A DNA stretch of 41,352 nt from PHAA01 sp040217755 (GTDB lineage: Bacteria; Bacillota; Syntrophomonadia; Syntrophomonadales; Syntrophomonadaceae): positions 1 through 41,352 of the forward strand of contig JBEHWJ010000011.1 in NCBI GenBank assembly GCA_040217755.1, written 5' to 3'. The position numbers and the translations under genes were made by a program. Position 1 is the first letter of the stretch, and each line of letters starts with the position of its first letter. Under the pieces are notes generated by a model, which was not told the DNA's origin, did no database searches, and saw only the letters and a program-made list of their open reading frames with translations. This document shows positions 31,825 through 39,957 of this stretch, piece by piece.

Positions 31825-32679
31825 ATGGAAATCGAGAAAGTTGGGATTCTGGGCGCTGGAGTAATGGGAGCGGGAATAGCCCAAATCAGTTTGGAGGCTG
31901 GATATACGGTTGAACTGATCGATGCGGCTCCGGACGTGGTCGATAAGGCAGTCAAGCTCCTTAATAAACAATGGTTTAAAGCGGTAGACAAAGGCAAAAG
32001 GACTACTGCCGACATCACCGTTTTCGCCAGTATGCTGTCCACCGGCACCGATATTTCCCGGTTAAAGGATTGCGACATCGTCATCGAAGCCATCATTGAA
32101 AACATAGAGATAAAGAAGAATGTCCATAAACAGCTGGGGGGCATCTGTAAGCCGGAGACTATCCTGGCTACCAATACCTCAGCGCTGAGCATCACTGAAA
32201 TAGCCGCCGCCACCAATCGTCCCAGCCAGGTGGTGGGCATGCATTTCTTCAATCCGGCGACGGTGATGAAACTGGTGGAGGTAATCCCGGGGGCGGAGAC
32301 TACCGAACAAGTGGTAGCCACGGCCGTAGCGATGAGCCGCAGGATCGGCAAAGACCCGGTGGTAACCCGGGAAGTGCCCGGCTTCATAGTCAACCGCATA
32401 TTGATCCCCTATATAAATGAAGCCGCCCAGGTTTACCAGGAAGGCATCGCCTCCGCCGAAGAAATCGACAAGGCTATGAAGTTGGGAGCCAACATGCCTA
32501 TGGGTCCCCTGGCCCTGGCCGACCTGGTCGGAATCGATATCGTCCTGGCCATCTGTGAATACTTTTGGAAGGAATTCGGCGACTCCAAATACCGCGCCTC
32601 CCTGGCCTTCCGCCAGAAGGTAAGGGCTGGACACCTGGGGATGAAAACCGGCAAGGGCTTCTACGAATACAGCAAGTGA
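31825..32679 (+). CDS. hbd: 3-hydroxybutyryl-CoA dehydrogenase
   Basis: An NAD(H)-dependent (S)-3-hydroxyacyl-CoA dehydrogenase of 284 residues, single-function length. The Rossmann loop is VGILGAGVMGAGIAQISLEA followed by the acidic strand end VELIDAAP. The catalytic and substrate segments are TNTSALSITEIAAATNRP and GMHFFNPATVMKLVEVIPG. The C-terminal domain has REVPGFIVNRILIPYINEA and ends in LGMKTGKGFYEYSK. It interconverts 3-hydroxybutyryl-CoA and acetoacetyl-CoA in butyrate formation or oxidation. GAGGAGGGGAAGGCC precedes the ATG. No other butyrate pathway genes are adjacent; acetate kinase lies next to it, convergent. Confidence 0.94.
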   Translation: MEIEKVGILGAGVMGAGIAQISLEAGYTVELIDAAPDVVDKAVKLLNKQWFKAVDKGKRTTADITVFASMLSTGTDISRLKDCDIVIEAIIENIEIKKNVHKQLGGICKPETILATNTSALSITEIAAATNRPSQVVGMHFFNPATVMKLVEVIPGAETTEQVVATAVAMSRRIGKDPVVTREVPGFIVNRILIPYINEAAQVYQEGIASAEEIDKAMKLGANMPMGPLALADLVGIDIVLAICEYFWKEFGDSKYRASLAFRQKVRAGHLGMKTGKGFYEYSK

Positions 32680-32780
32680 TCCCTCCGGTACCAGGGACCA
32701 TACCTCCCCTGGGTTGCGGTTGTTGACAAGCTTCGCTGGCCGCTAAAGCCAGGTTCGGTATCACCATATCAATTACAAGA

Positions 32781-32825
32781 GCCCCGCCAGCCATTCTACC
32801 ATTGCCGGCGGGGCCTTTGCTTATC
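32781..32825 (+). terminator. Terminator-like hairpin between hbd and ackA
   Basis: GCCCCGCC (32,781-32,788) pairs perfectly with GGCGGGGC (32,807-32,814). A modest T tract, CTTTGCTT, follows on the plus strand. It may also serve the convergent ackA. Confidence 0.55.
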
Positions 32826-32878
32826 TGTCCCCGATATTTGGGTGAGACGCCCCGTTCTTAACCCTCTCTCCAGTTTAT

Positions 32879-34078
32879 CTAGCGCACCTGGGTCAGGCGG
32901 AGCGTATCCCGGGCGATAACCAATTCTTCATTGGTAGGTATGACCAAAAGTTTCACCCGGGAGTCCGGAGCTGAAAAATCTATCTTTTTCCCGCGCACCT
33001 TGTTTTTCTCCACATCCATTTTTATCCCCAGCCAATCCATATTCGAGCAAATACTCTCCCGGATATCGTACCCGTTCTCACCGATACCGGCGGTAAAGAC
33101 CAGGCAGTCGCAACCGTTCAGCTTGGCCAGGTAGTTGCCGATATATGCCTTGACCCGGTTGCAGAATATCTTCAAAGCCAACTGGGCCTTGGTATTGCCC
33201 TCCCCGGCGGCGGCGATTATATCGCGCAGATCACTGGATACCCCAGAGATCCCCAGCATGCCGGATTTTTTGTTCAGATAATCATTGATGTGGGTTGAAT
33301 CCAGATCCAGTTTATCCATCAGGTAGTAAACGATGGCTGGATCCAGGTCGCCGCAGCGCGTCCCCATAACCAATCCTTCCAGGGGGGTGAAGCCCATGGA
33401 GGTATCCAAAACCAGTCCATCCTGGATGGCCGCAATACTGGCCCCGTTGCCCAGGTGGATGGTTATTATCTTGCACTCTTCATAGGGTTTGCCCAGCATC
33501 TCCGCCGCCTGGTGGGCTACGAAATAATGAGAGGTACCGTGGAATCCATAGCGTCTGATCTTATATCGTTCATAGACATCATAGGGCAGGGCATATATAT
33601 AATATTCCGGGGTCATGGTCTGGTGGAAGGCGGTATCGAATACGCCCACGTGGGTGACTTCAGGCATCAACAACTGGCAGGCTTCGATGCCCATCAGGTT
33701 CGGAGGGTTGTGTAAAGGGGCGATATCGAAACAATCCCGGATCACCTGCTTGACCTCATCGGTGATCACCACCGAATCGGCAAATTGCTCTCCGCCATGG
33801 ACGACCCTATGCCCAACCGCACCGATTTCATCCAGGCTGCGGATGCAGCCATGAACCGGGTCGGTAAGGACATCCAGAACCAGCTTCATGCCCGCGGTGT
33901 GGTCGGGCATATCCTGTTTGATGGTCACCTCTTCTTTCCCTTCCGGTTCGTGGACCAGCACCGTCCCCGGTATGCCCACCCGGTCCAGCAAACCTTTAGC
34001 CAGTACCGACTCATCCTCCATGTTGAATACCTGGTACTTGATCGACGAGCTGCCAGTATTGACTACGAGTACCTTCAT
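32879..34078 (-). CDS. ackA: Acetate kinase
   Basis: ATP-dependent interconversion of acetate and acetyl phosphate, 399 residues. Motifs: MKVLVVNTGSSSIKYQVFN (phosphate 1), GHRVVHGG, the substrate segment PLHNPPNLMGI, RYGFHGTSHYFVA, IITIHLGNGASI (phosphate 2) and the adenosine loop FTAGIGENG. The start at 34,078 has AAGGGGGTTGCAGAA upstream; in-frame sequence before it is unrelated. No pta is next to it. With the ferredoxin-linked oxidoreductase it fits fermentative or syntrophic energy conservation through acetate. Confidence 0.96.
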   Translation of the reverse strand: MKVLVVNTGSSSIKYQVFNMEDESVLAKGLLDRVGIPGTVLVHEPEGKEEVTIKQDMPDHTAGMKLVLDVLTDPVHGCIRSLDEIGAVGHRVVHGGEQFADSVVITDEVKQVIRDCFDIAPLHNPPNLMGIEACQLLMPEVTHVGVFDTAFHQTMTPEYYIYALPYDVYERYKIRRYGFHGTSHYFVAHQAAEMLGKPYEECKIITIHLGNGASIAAIQDGLVLDTSMGFTPLEGLVMGTRCGDLDPAIVYYLMDKLDLDSTHINDYLNKKSGMLGISGVSSDLRDIIAAAGEGNTKAQLALKIFCNRVKAYIGNYLAKLNGCDCLVFTAGIGENGYDIRESICSNMDWLGIKMDVEKNKVRGKKIDFSAPDSRVKLLVIPTNEELVIARDTLRLTQVR

Positions 34079-34212
34079 TTCTGCAACCCCCTTCATATAT
34101 TGCCGATTGCTCCCCAACCTTGACGACAACACTACCGACATCTTTATCCTTATTTTAGCATTTAAGGGGCAGCATGTCCCTCCAGCCTGGCTGGCCGCCC
34201 TATTCGCCCCAT

Positions 34213-34248
34213 GAAAAGGGACCTGCCCCCGATGGCGCCAGATCCCTT
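34213..34248 (-). terminator. Terminator after the DUF1015 gene
   Basis: On the minus strand AAGGGA (34,248-34,243 side) pairs with TCCCTT, with an inner GC-rich imperfect stem. It is followed by TTTT. It is 46 bases beyond the DUF1015 stop codon. Confidence 0.55.
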
Positions 34249-34293
34249 GATCGCTTGTCGTGTCATTGCCGTCTGGGGGCGGGCTTGGTTCTT

Positions 34294-35538
34294 TTAATCC
34301 AGCTTGTGGATGAAAAGCCCGCTTCGAAGCTTGGGTTCAAACCAGGTGGATTTGGGGGGCATAATCAAACCGGCGTCGGCGATATCCATCAGATCCTGGA
34401 CGGTGGTCGGGTACATGGAGAAGGCCACCGCCATGCCCTCCTTGACCCGCCGCTCCAGTTCCGCCAGTCCGCGTATGCCGCCCACGAAGTCAATCCGCTT
34501 ATCCGTCCGCGGATCGGCGATACCCAAAATCGGTCCCAGGATATTGTCCTGCATTATGGAAACATCCAACCGTTTTACCGGATCCAGGGGGTCATAGCTG
34601 CCTTCCCGGGCTTGCAGCCGGTACCATCGGCTATCCAGGTACATGCCGAACCAATGTTTATCGTGGGGTTTGTAGGGGCCGGCGCCCTCATAAGGGGTGA
34701 CTATGAATTTCTCCCCTACCCGGGCCAAAAATTCATCGCGGCTCAGCCCGGCCAAATCTTGGACCACCCGGTTGTAGTCCATTATATAGAGGTCCCGGTC
34801 CGGAAAAATGACCGCCAGGAAACAGTTGTATTCCTCCTGCCCGGTATACCCGGGGTTGGCTTCCCTGCGCATCTGCCCTACCCGCACCGCCGAAGCCGAC
34901 CGATGATGGCCGTCGGCGATATATAGATATTTGATCCCGGCAAACAACCCGGTCAACCGCCCGATGACCGCATCGTCGTCGATTACCCAGATGATATGGC
35001 GTATCCCGTCATCGGAGATGAAGTCGTACAGTGGCTCCCGGCCGACCCAGGCGGCGATGATATCGTTCACCGCGTTTTGCGATGGATAGGTAAGAAATAT
35101 CGGGCCGGTATTGGCATCGCAGCTATCTACATGCCGGGTGCGGTCCATCTCCTTGTCAGCCCTGGTCAATTCATGCTTCTTGATCACATCTTCTAGGTAG
35201 TCGTCTATGGAAGCGCAGGCTACCAGACCGGTCTGGGCCCGGTCCCCCATGATCTGGCGATATATATAATAGCAGGGCTTGGTTTCCTCGGTAAAAATCC
35301 CGCCCGCTATCATCTCCCGCAGCGTCTGGCTGGCTTTTTTATACACCCGCGGGTCGTACAGGTCTATCTGCGGGTCCAGGTCGATCTCCGCCTTGTCCAC
35401 ATGCAGAAACGAGTAAGGATTACTGGCCACCATCTGACGGGCCTCATCGCTGCTCATCACATCATAGGGCAGGGCCGCTACCCGGGCCGCCAGTTCCGGG
35501 GCCGGCCTCACCGCCCGGAAGGGTCTTATCTGTGCCAT
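34294..35538 (-). CDS. DUF1015 family protein
   Basis: A 414-residue protein of the DUF1015 family. The opening MAQIRPFRAVRPAPELAARV and VAALPYDVMSSDEAR, the internal PCYYIYRQIMGDRAQTGLVA and the conserved YIADGHHRSASAV motif near residue 215 are characteristic. In many Firmicutes this gene sits with serA and a class V aminotransferase; here the aminotransferase gene is directly upstream (40 bases) but no serA is present. Its biochemical function is not established. It is the second gene of the pair and is followed by a terminator. Confidence 0.9.
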   Translation of the reverse strand: MAQIRPFRAVRPAPELAARVAALPYDVMSSDEARQMVASNPYSFLHVDKAEIDLDPQIDLYDPRVYKKASQTLREMIAGGIFTEETKPCYYIYRQIMGDRAQTGLVACASIDDYLEDVIKKHELTRADKEMDRTRHVDSCDANTGPIFLTYPSQNAVNDIIAAWVGREPLYDFISDDGIRHIIWVIDDDAVIGRLTGLFAGIKYLYIADGHHRSASAVRVGQMRREANPGYTGQEEYNCFLAVIFPDRDLYIMDYNRVVQDLAGLSRDEFLARVGEKFIVTPYEGAGPYKPHDKHWFGMYLDSRWYRLQAREGSYDPLDPVKRLDVSIMQDNILGPILGIADPRTDKRIDFVGGIRGLAELERRVKEGMAVAFSMYPTTVQDLMDIADAGLIMPPKSTWFEPKLRSGLFIHKLD

Positions 35539-35577
35539 CGCTTAAATCCTCCTGCTGCCCCGGGGATTACTCCCCGC

Positions 35578-36645
35578 TTATTTTAATATATCATCTATGT
35601 TGGCCAGTAAATCCTGAAGTTCCCCCAAGGTGCAATCCGCCATGTGGGCGATACGGAAGGTCTTTTCCTTCATTTTGCCGTAGCCGTTGGAGATCTGGTA
35701 GCCCCGGCTGCCCAGTTCCTTGTTCAAAGCCGCCACGTCGAATCCGGTGGTATTGGTGATGGTGGTCAAGGTATTGGATAAATAGGATTGGTTGGCAAAG
35801 AGGGCGAATTTTTTGCGGGCCCAGGAACGCACATATTCAGCCATGGCCGCATGGCGGGCGAACCGGGCTTCCAATCCTTCCTCCAGGATACGGTCCAGCT
35901 GATAGTCGAGGGCAAACATGTGCGGAAGGGAGGGAGTCGAGGGATACTGATAATCCTTGGTCTGAATGTAGTCATACAGGGAAAGCAGATCCAGGTAATA
36001 ACCGCGGTGGGGCACCTGCTTCGCCCGCTCTATGGCCTGGCGGGAAAAAGAACATATGGCCATGCCGGGGGGCAGACCCAAAGCCTTCTGGGTCGAGGTT
36101 ATGCAGACATCGACGCCCAGTCGGTCCACTTCTATTTTGGTACCGCCCATGGAACTGACCGCGTCCAGGCAGAAAACCACCCCGGGATATTGCCTGACTA
36201 CCTGGGCGATCCCCTCGACCGGGTTCATGATGCCGGTTGAGGTCTCGTTGTGAGTTATGGTTATCAAGTCATAACGCCCGCTGGCCAGCACCTGGTCGAC
36301 TTGTTCCGGCATGGTGGGCTGCCCCCATTCCACCTCATACAAATCGGCGGGGACGTTATTGGCGGCCGCCATCTCCCACCAACGTTTGCCGAAGGCGCCC
36401 ACCGAAAATACCGCCGCCCGCTTTAATGTGCAGGACCGGACGGCTCCTTCCATCAAACCGCTGCCCGACGAAGTGGACAGCAATATTGCCTCATCGGTAT
36501 AAAAAAGCTGGCGCAGCTTGTCGCTGATCCGGTGCTGCAAAGCGGAAGCATCCTTGCTGCGGTGTCCTATCATAGGGGTGGCCATCTTGGCCAAAACGTC
36601 CGGCCGCACCTCGACCGGTCCCGGTATAAACAATTTCTTGTGCAC
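35578..36645 (-). CDS. Class V aminotransferase (alanine-glyoxylate / serine-pyruvate type)
   Basis: A PLP-dependent aminotransferase of about 355 residues. The N-terminal signature KKLFIPGPVEVRPDVLAKM and IGHRSKDAS, VFCLDAVSSMGGTKIEVD (Asp contacting the PLP ring) and CITSTQKALGLPPG (Schiff-base Lys) place it with the alanine-glyoxylate / serine-pyruvate group. The start is taken as GTG 36,645, with GAGGG upstream; a GTG nine codons earlier is less well placed. In genomes where it pairs with serA and DUF1015 it is thought to act in serine synthesis or degradation. Here that link is only contextual. Confidence 0.88.
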   Translation of the reverse strand: MHKKLFIPGPVEVRPDVLAKMATPMIGHRSKDASALQHRISDKLRQLFYTDEAILLSTSSGSGLMEGAVRSCTLKRAAVFSVGAFGKRWWEMAAANNVPADLYEVEWGQPTMPEQVDQVLASGRYDLITITHNETSTGIMNPVEGIAQVVRQYPGVVFCLDAVSSMGGTKIEVDRLGVDVCITSTQKALGLPPGMAICSFSRQAIERAKQVPHRGYYLDLLSLYDYIQTKDYQYPSTPSLPHMFALDYQLDRILEEGLEARFARHAAMAEYVRSWARKKFALFANQSYLSNTLTTITNTTGFDVAALNKELGSRGYQISNGYGKMKEKTFRIAHMADCTLGELQDLLANIDDILK

Positions 36646-36821
36646 GGTCTGACCCTCTTTCGTTTTAATCACATCAGTATTTTATCAATTTCCCCCGGCC
36701 AGCACAATCAGCCTGCTTTCAGCCCGCGGCCCCGGCGTCCTGGCCGGGATAAGCCGCTATCTCTGCAGTTGAACCAATTTCAAAGAGTATATCTGCCCCA
36801 AAAGGCCTCCGCCAGGTTATT

Positions 36822-36849
36822 TTGACTTGCGCCAAGGGAATATTATAGT
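36822..36849 (+). promoter_or_regulatory. Sigma-A promoter for the PNPOx-fold gene
   Basis: TTGACT (36,822-36,827) is 16 bases from TATAGT (36,844-36,849), about 80 bases upstream of the start codon. A 9-bp inverted repeat (CCCGGCCAG at 36,694 with CTGGCCGGG at 36,740) lies farther upstream. Confidence 0.5.
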
Positions 36850-36927
36850 ATGAACATAAATCCGACCTTATTTTCATGCCCTGTGGGCAGGATTGAAGAT
36901 CTGCCTGAATCTATGGAGGAGGTAATT

Positions 36928-37347
36928 ATGGACCAGCAATTGGTGGAAAAGGCCCGGGCCCTGCTCAACGCCAATCATATATCGACCACCCTGAGCACCG
37001 TCAGCCGGGACTACGACGTCAACATCGCCGTGATCACGGTAGTGGAGATGATCGGTGACGATACCATCATATGTGCCCGTTTCGGGGCCGACAAGACCTA
37101 TGCCAATCTGAAGGAAACCGGCAAGGGCGTATTCCTGGTCCTGCTGACCCCGGACAACCAAACCAAGGATGGCGTCCGGGTGTATGTAGAATTGGCGGAA
37201 GATCAATCCGAAGGGGAATATTTCGATCGTATCAAGGCCCGCCTTGACAAGACCGCTTATAGCCACTTCCCTTTAAGGAACTGCCTGGTTTTCAAAATAA
37301 CCGACATACTGCCGGTATCCATGCTTAAAAAAGGGATTCCGGCATGA
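36928..37347 (+). CDS. Pyridoxamine 5'-phosphate oxidase-fold protein
   Basis: A 139-residue split-barrel flavin-binding-fold protein. The helix MDQQLVEKARALLNANHI leads into the barrel strands TTLSTVSRDYDVNIAVITVV, DDTIICARFGADKTYANLKE and GVFLVLLTPDNQTKDGVRVYVEL. The fold pattern, with K-T-Y-x-NL-x-E after the second strand, is typical of small PNPOx-like proteins in anaerobes. GGAGGAGG stands seven bases before the ATG; an upstream in-frame ATG has no such site. True pyridoxine oxidase activity is unlikely at this length. FMN or heme binding is possible, not shown. Confidence 0.8.
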   Translation: MDQQLVEKARALLNANHISTTLSTVSRDYDVNIAVITVVEMIGDDTIICARFGADKTYANLKETGKGVFLVLLTPDNQTKDGVRVYVELAEDQSEGEYFDRIKARLDKTAYSHFPLRNCLVFKITDILPVSMLKKGIPA

Positions 37348-37410
37348 GCCGTCAGGATGGGATGGACGAAGCCCGGCTGACAAGTGGCTGGCCTGGCATC
37401 ATCCCGGCAA

Positions 37411-37512
37411 GGCAGCTCGAGGCATAAAAACAGCCGGCGACCGAGGCGTACCCGCAGTACGTCGATGGAGCCGGCCGTTTGAAATAACGATGAGATCCAC
37501 TGTCGGGACTGG
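37411..37512 (-). repeat. First copy of a 102-bp unit carrying a structured terminator
   Basis: This copy and the one at 37,540-37,641 differ at about five positions; the period is 129 bases. The hairpin is 37,428-37,480. On the minus strand AAACGGCCGGC pairs over all 11 positions with GCCGGCTGTTT (one G-U) and is followed by TT-rich sequence. Inside lies the core GACCGAGGCGTAC, loop CCGCA, GTACGTC (plus-strand sense). It is the more distal of two successive hairpins downstream of the methionine aminopeptidase gene. Confidence 0.75.
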
Positions 37513-37539
37513 ATCCAGCCCCAGGCCGAGGGCCGGCAG

Positions 37540-37641
37540 GGCAGCTCGAGGCATAAAAACAACCGGCGACCGAGGCGTACCCGTAGTACGTCGATGGAGC
37601 CGGCTGTTTGAAATAACGATGAGATCCCCTGTCGGGACCGG
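37540..37641 (-). repeat. Second copy of the 102-bp unit; probable map terminator
   Basis: The hairpin is 37,557-37,609. On the minus strand AAACAGCCGGC pairs fully with GCCGGTTGTTT (one G-U) and runs into TTTTT. Its two stem differences from the first copy keep pairing only in the minus-strand RNA. It begins eight bases after the methionine aminopeptidase stop codon, so it is well placed as its terminator. Loop core: GACCGAGGCGTAC, CCGTA, GTACGTC. Confidence 0.75.
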
Positions 37642-37648
37642 CCTGGGG

Positions 37649-38533
37649 TTATTCGCTGAGGATATCCACCCCATATTCCGTAACCCGCACCGTATGCTCC
37701 CATTGCGCCGACAGCAGCCCATCCCGGGTCACCGCCGTCCAACCATCCCCCAACCGCTTGCAATGGTAGCTGCCCATATTTATCATCGGCTCCACCGTAA
37801 ACACCATGTTGGGGACCAGGACCATCCCGTTTTCTCTTTCCCCATAATGCTGAACGAAAGGTTCCTCATGAAAAGCCAGCCCCACCCCATGGCCCCCATA
37901 GTCCTGGACCACCGAGTAGCCATGTTGGTTGGCGTGCTGCTCTATGGCGAAGGCGATATCCCCGATCCGGTTGAACGGCTTCACCTGCTCTATCCCGATA
38001 TACATGCACTCCCGGGCCACCCGTACCAGGTCCCGGGCTTCCCGGGAGGGAGCGCCGACCATGAACATCCGGCTGACATCGCCGTAATACCCGTCGAGGA
38101 TGGTGGTGACATCGACATTGACGATATCGCCATCCTGCAAAAAGGTTTCATCCGGGATACCGTGGCAGACCACCTGATTTATGGAGGTGCAGACGCTGCA
38201 GGGGTAACCTTGGTAATTCAAACTGGCCGGGATGGCACCGTGTGCAACGGTATATTCGTACACCCAGCGATCGATGTCCTTGGTTATTATCCCTGCTCCG
38301 ATCCGGGTTGCCACCATGTCCAATATGTCATTGCTCAGCCGGCAGGCCTTCCTGATGCCTTCGATCTGCGCATCGGTCTTTATCAAATCGCGGGATGGGA
38401 CCGGACAGCCCGCTATTTCCATCGCTTCGAGCCTCTCGTCCTGATCCAGGTGACACTTCTTATATTTTTTACCGCTGCCGCACCAGCAGTGGTCATTGCG
38501 GGAAAGCTGAACCGATTGGATATCCTGATTCAT
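37649..38533 (-). CDS. map: Type I methionine aminopeptidase with N-terminal SEC-C zinc motif
   Basis: Removes initiator methionine from nascent proteins, 294 residues. The N-terminal SEC-C motif SRNDHCWCGSGKKYKKCHL (Cys16, Cys18, Cys27, His28) binds zinc and is thought to tether the enzyme to the ribosome or SecA. The peptidase domain has VCTSINQVVCHGIPDE, GDIVNVDVTTILDGYYGD (metal-binding aspartates), GGHGVGLAFHEEP (metal His), FTVEPMIN and SAQWEHTVRVTEYG (metal glutamates). AGAAGGTGTTTTT precedes the ATG. Two structured repeats follow the gene. Confidence 0.95.
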   Translation of the reverse strand: MNQDIQSVQLSRNDHCWCGSGKKYKKCHLDQDERLEAMEIAGCPVPSRDLIKTDAQIEGIRKACRLSNDILDMVATRIGAGIITKDIDRWVYEYTVAHGAIPASLNYQGYPCSVCTSINQVVCHGIPDETFLQDGDIVNVDVTTILDGYYGDVSRMFMVGAPSREARDLVRVARECMYIGIEQVKPFNRIGDIAFAIEQHANQHGYSVVQDYGGHGVGLAFHEEPFVQHYGERENGMVLVPNMVFTVEPMINMGSYHCKRLGDGWTAVTRDGLLSAQWEHTVRVTEYGVDILSE

Positions 38534-38554
38534 AAAAACACCTTCTTATACTTC

Positions 38555-39055
38555 TTATGCTACCTCGGCCTGGATGGCGATGGCTTCATCCAGGAGGCTT
38601 TCAAGCAGGGACAGGAATCCTGCCCCGGCGAGCAGACTGCGATCGATTTTTATGGTGGCCATGCCCTGTTCAAACTGGATCACATCGTAGTTCCGGTCCT
38701 GGAAGGCCTTCCGGGCCTTGGCCTCCAGATCCTTCAGAGCGGTAGCTTCCTTGCCGGCATAATAGATGGAATGGATCACGATGTCACAGTAGACGTACTG
38801 ATCGGACAGAGGCAGTTGATCCCCATAGTATTCGTACAGCCCCAGCAACTCTTTCTCCCGGTATCTGATGGGGATGTTTACGTAAGGAAATATTTGCCCC
38901 CGCACGTACGAATTCTTTAAGGTGGTGATGCAGGGGGAGGTACAGGTGGTAGCATCCCGGTCTCCATAACTGGCGACGAAATCCTTCACCTGTCCAAATA
39001 TTTGCTCTACCCAGCCTTCCCGCTGGTGAACACTCATCGTTGCATCCCAATCCAT
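38555..39055 (-). CDS. Conserved-looking protein of unknown function
   Basis: A soluble protein of 166 residues that I do not recognise. It has an N-terminal helical part (MSVHQREGWVEQIFGQVKDF), two cysteines in ATTCTSPCITTLKNS, an aromatic-rich centre (QIFPYVNIPIRYREKELLGLYEYYG) and a helical, alanine-rich C-terminus. The chosen ATG at 39,055 is nine bases after GGGAGGGG. An ATG nine bases earlier abuts that site. It lies between map (22 bases downstream) and the hemolysin III-like gene (about 50 bases upstream) on the same strand, so the three may share a transcript. Membrane segments are absent. Confidence 0.7.
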   Translation of the reverse strand: MDWDATMSVHQREGWVEQIFGQVKDFVASYGDRDATTCTSPCITTLKNSYVRGQIFPYVNIPIRYREKELLGLYEYYGDQLPLSDQYVYCDIVIHSIYYAGKEATALKDLEAKARKAFQDRNYDVIQFEQGMATIKIDRSLLAGAGFLSLLESLLDEAIAIQAEVA

Positions 39056-39103
39056 GCCATCCATCCCCTCCCTATGTTTATACGCAGTCACCGGCCAGGC
39101 TGA

Positions 39104-39778
39104 CTAACAATACATCAGAAATCTGAACATCAGCCAGAAGTGACCCAGGCTGCCTCCGATCACAAAAAGGTGAAATATTTCATGAAAACCAAACCAGGTT
39201 GAATCTATCCGCGGCCATTTAAAACCGTAGATCAAAGCACCCACCGTATATAGCAGGCCCCCGGCGATCAACCAGGTGATCCCGCCTACCGGCAGGGAAG
39301 TGATCAATGGATAAGAGGCGATTATCACCAACCAGCCCATCAGCAGGTATACACCGGTAGTGAGCCAGCGCGGTGCCCCAAACCAGACTATGGTGAGGAC
39401 TATCCCCGCCGCCGCCAGAACCCATACCGCGATCAACAAGCCCAGTCCCCAGGCTCCGGTCAGAGCCAATATGCATATCGGGGTATAGGTTCCGGCTATC
39501 AGCACGTAGATCATCATATGGTCGATGCGGCGCAGGAAATCGTTGATCTTCTCCGGAACCCTGGCCAGATGATAGGCAGCGCTGGAACTATACAGCAAAA
39601 TCATGGAGGCTCCGAAGATACTGAAAGCCACTATATGCTTAATGGTTGCCAATAAGGCTGCATAGCGCAGCAGTAATACCAGCCCGGCTACGGATAGAAT
39701 TGCGCCTCCCAGGTGGGATAAGCCGCTGAACGGATCCTTGAGTTTTTCATGCAGGAAACGCCTGGCTTTGTCAGTCAT
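39104..39778 (-). CDS. Hemolysin III / PAQR-like membrane protein
   Basis: A 224-residue integral membrane protein of the hemolysin III (YqfA/YplQ) family with about seven transmembrane segments. The conserved signature is present: SSAAYHLARVPEKINDFLRRIDHMMIY (Ser, His and Asp of the presumed metal site) and the C-terminal FHEIFHLFVIGGSLGHFW with its histidines. Relatives include eukaryotic adiponectin receptors, which are zinc-dependent lipid hydrolases. The bacterial role is not settled, and the haemolysin name is historical. Length and topology are normal. Confidence 0.9.
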   Translation of the reverse strand: MTDKARRFLHEKLKDPFSGLSHLGGAILSVAGLVLLLRYAALLATIKHIVAFSIFGASMILLYSSSAAYHLARVPEKINDFLRRIDHMMIYVLIAGTYTPICILALTGAWGLGLLIAVWVLAAAGIVLTIVWFGAPRWLTTGVYLLMGWLVIIASYPLITSLPVGGITWLIAGGLLYTVGALIYGFKWPRIDSTWFGFHEIFHLFVIGGSLGHFWLMFRFLMYC

Positions 39779-39885
39779 TACAATCCTCCTTGTTGCTGGC
39801 TGTTGATTCCGGGAATCCGATTCTGATCTTCTATTATACTATACAGTGGTAAATATTATTAATTCAAGCCCTGGATTGAACGGTC

Positions 39886-39910
39886 AAAAGACCCTCCGCA
39901 GGGGAGGGTC
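39886..39910 (-). terminator. Rho-independent terminator after the cysteine-desulfurase-like gene
   Basis: GACCCTCC (39,890-39,897) pairs with GGAGGGTC (39,903-39,910). On the minus strand TTTT follows. It lies about 50 bases beyond the stop codon. Confidence 0.75.
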
Positions 39911-39957
39911 CCAGGGTTCCTTTCCGGTTGCAGGCTGGAGCGATTGGGGGCTGCCCA

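Noticed and set aside
37411..37641. A CRISPR array suggested by the direct repeats.
   Set aside because: There are only two long units of about 102 bp with a 27-base gap, no multiple short spacers and no cas genes. The unit is a terminator-bearing repeat.
37257..37763. Open frames inside the tandem 102-bp repeats whose translations contain repeated segments.
   Set aside because: The repetition comes from the duplicated non-coding hairpin unit. The frames cross a terminator and lack start signals.
37490..38920. A 476-residue plus-strand open frame across the repeats, map and the unknown gene.
   Set aside because: It runs antisense to map, whose catalytic and SEC-C motifs are clear, and reads through structured repeats. 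It has no family features.
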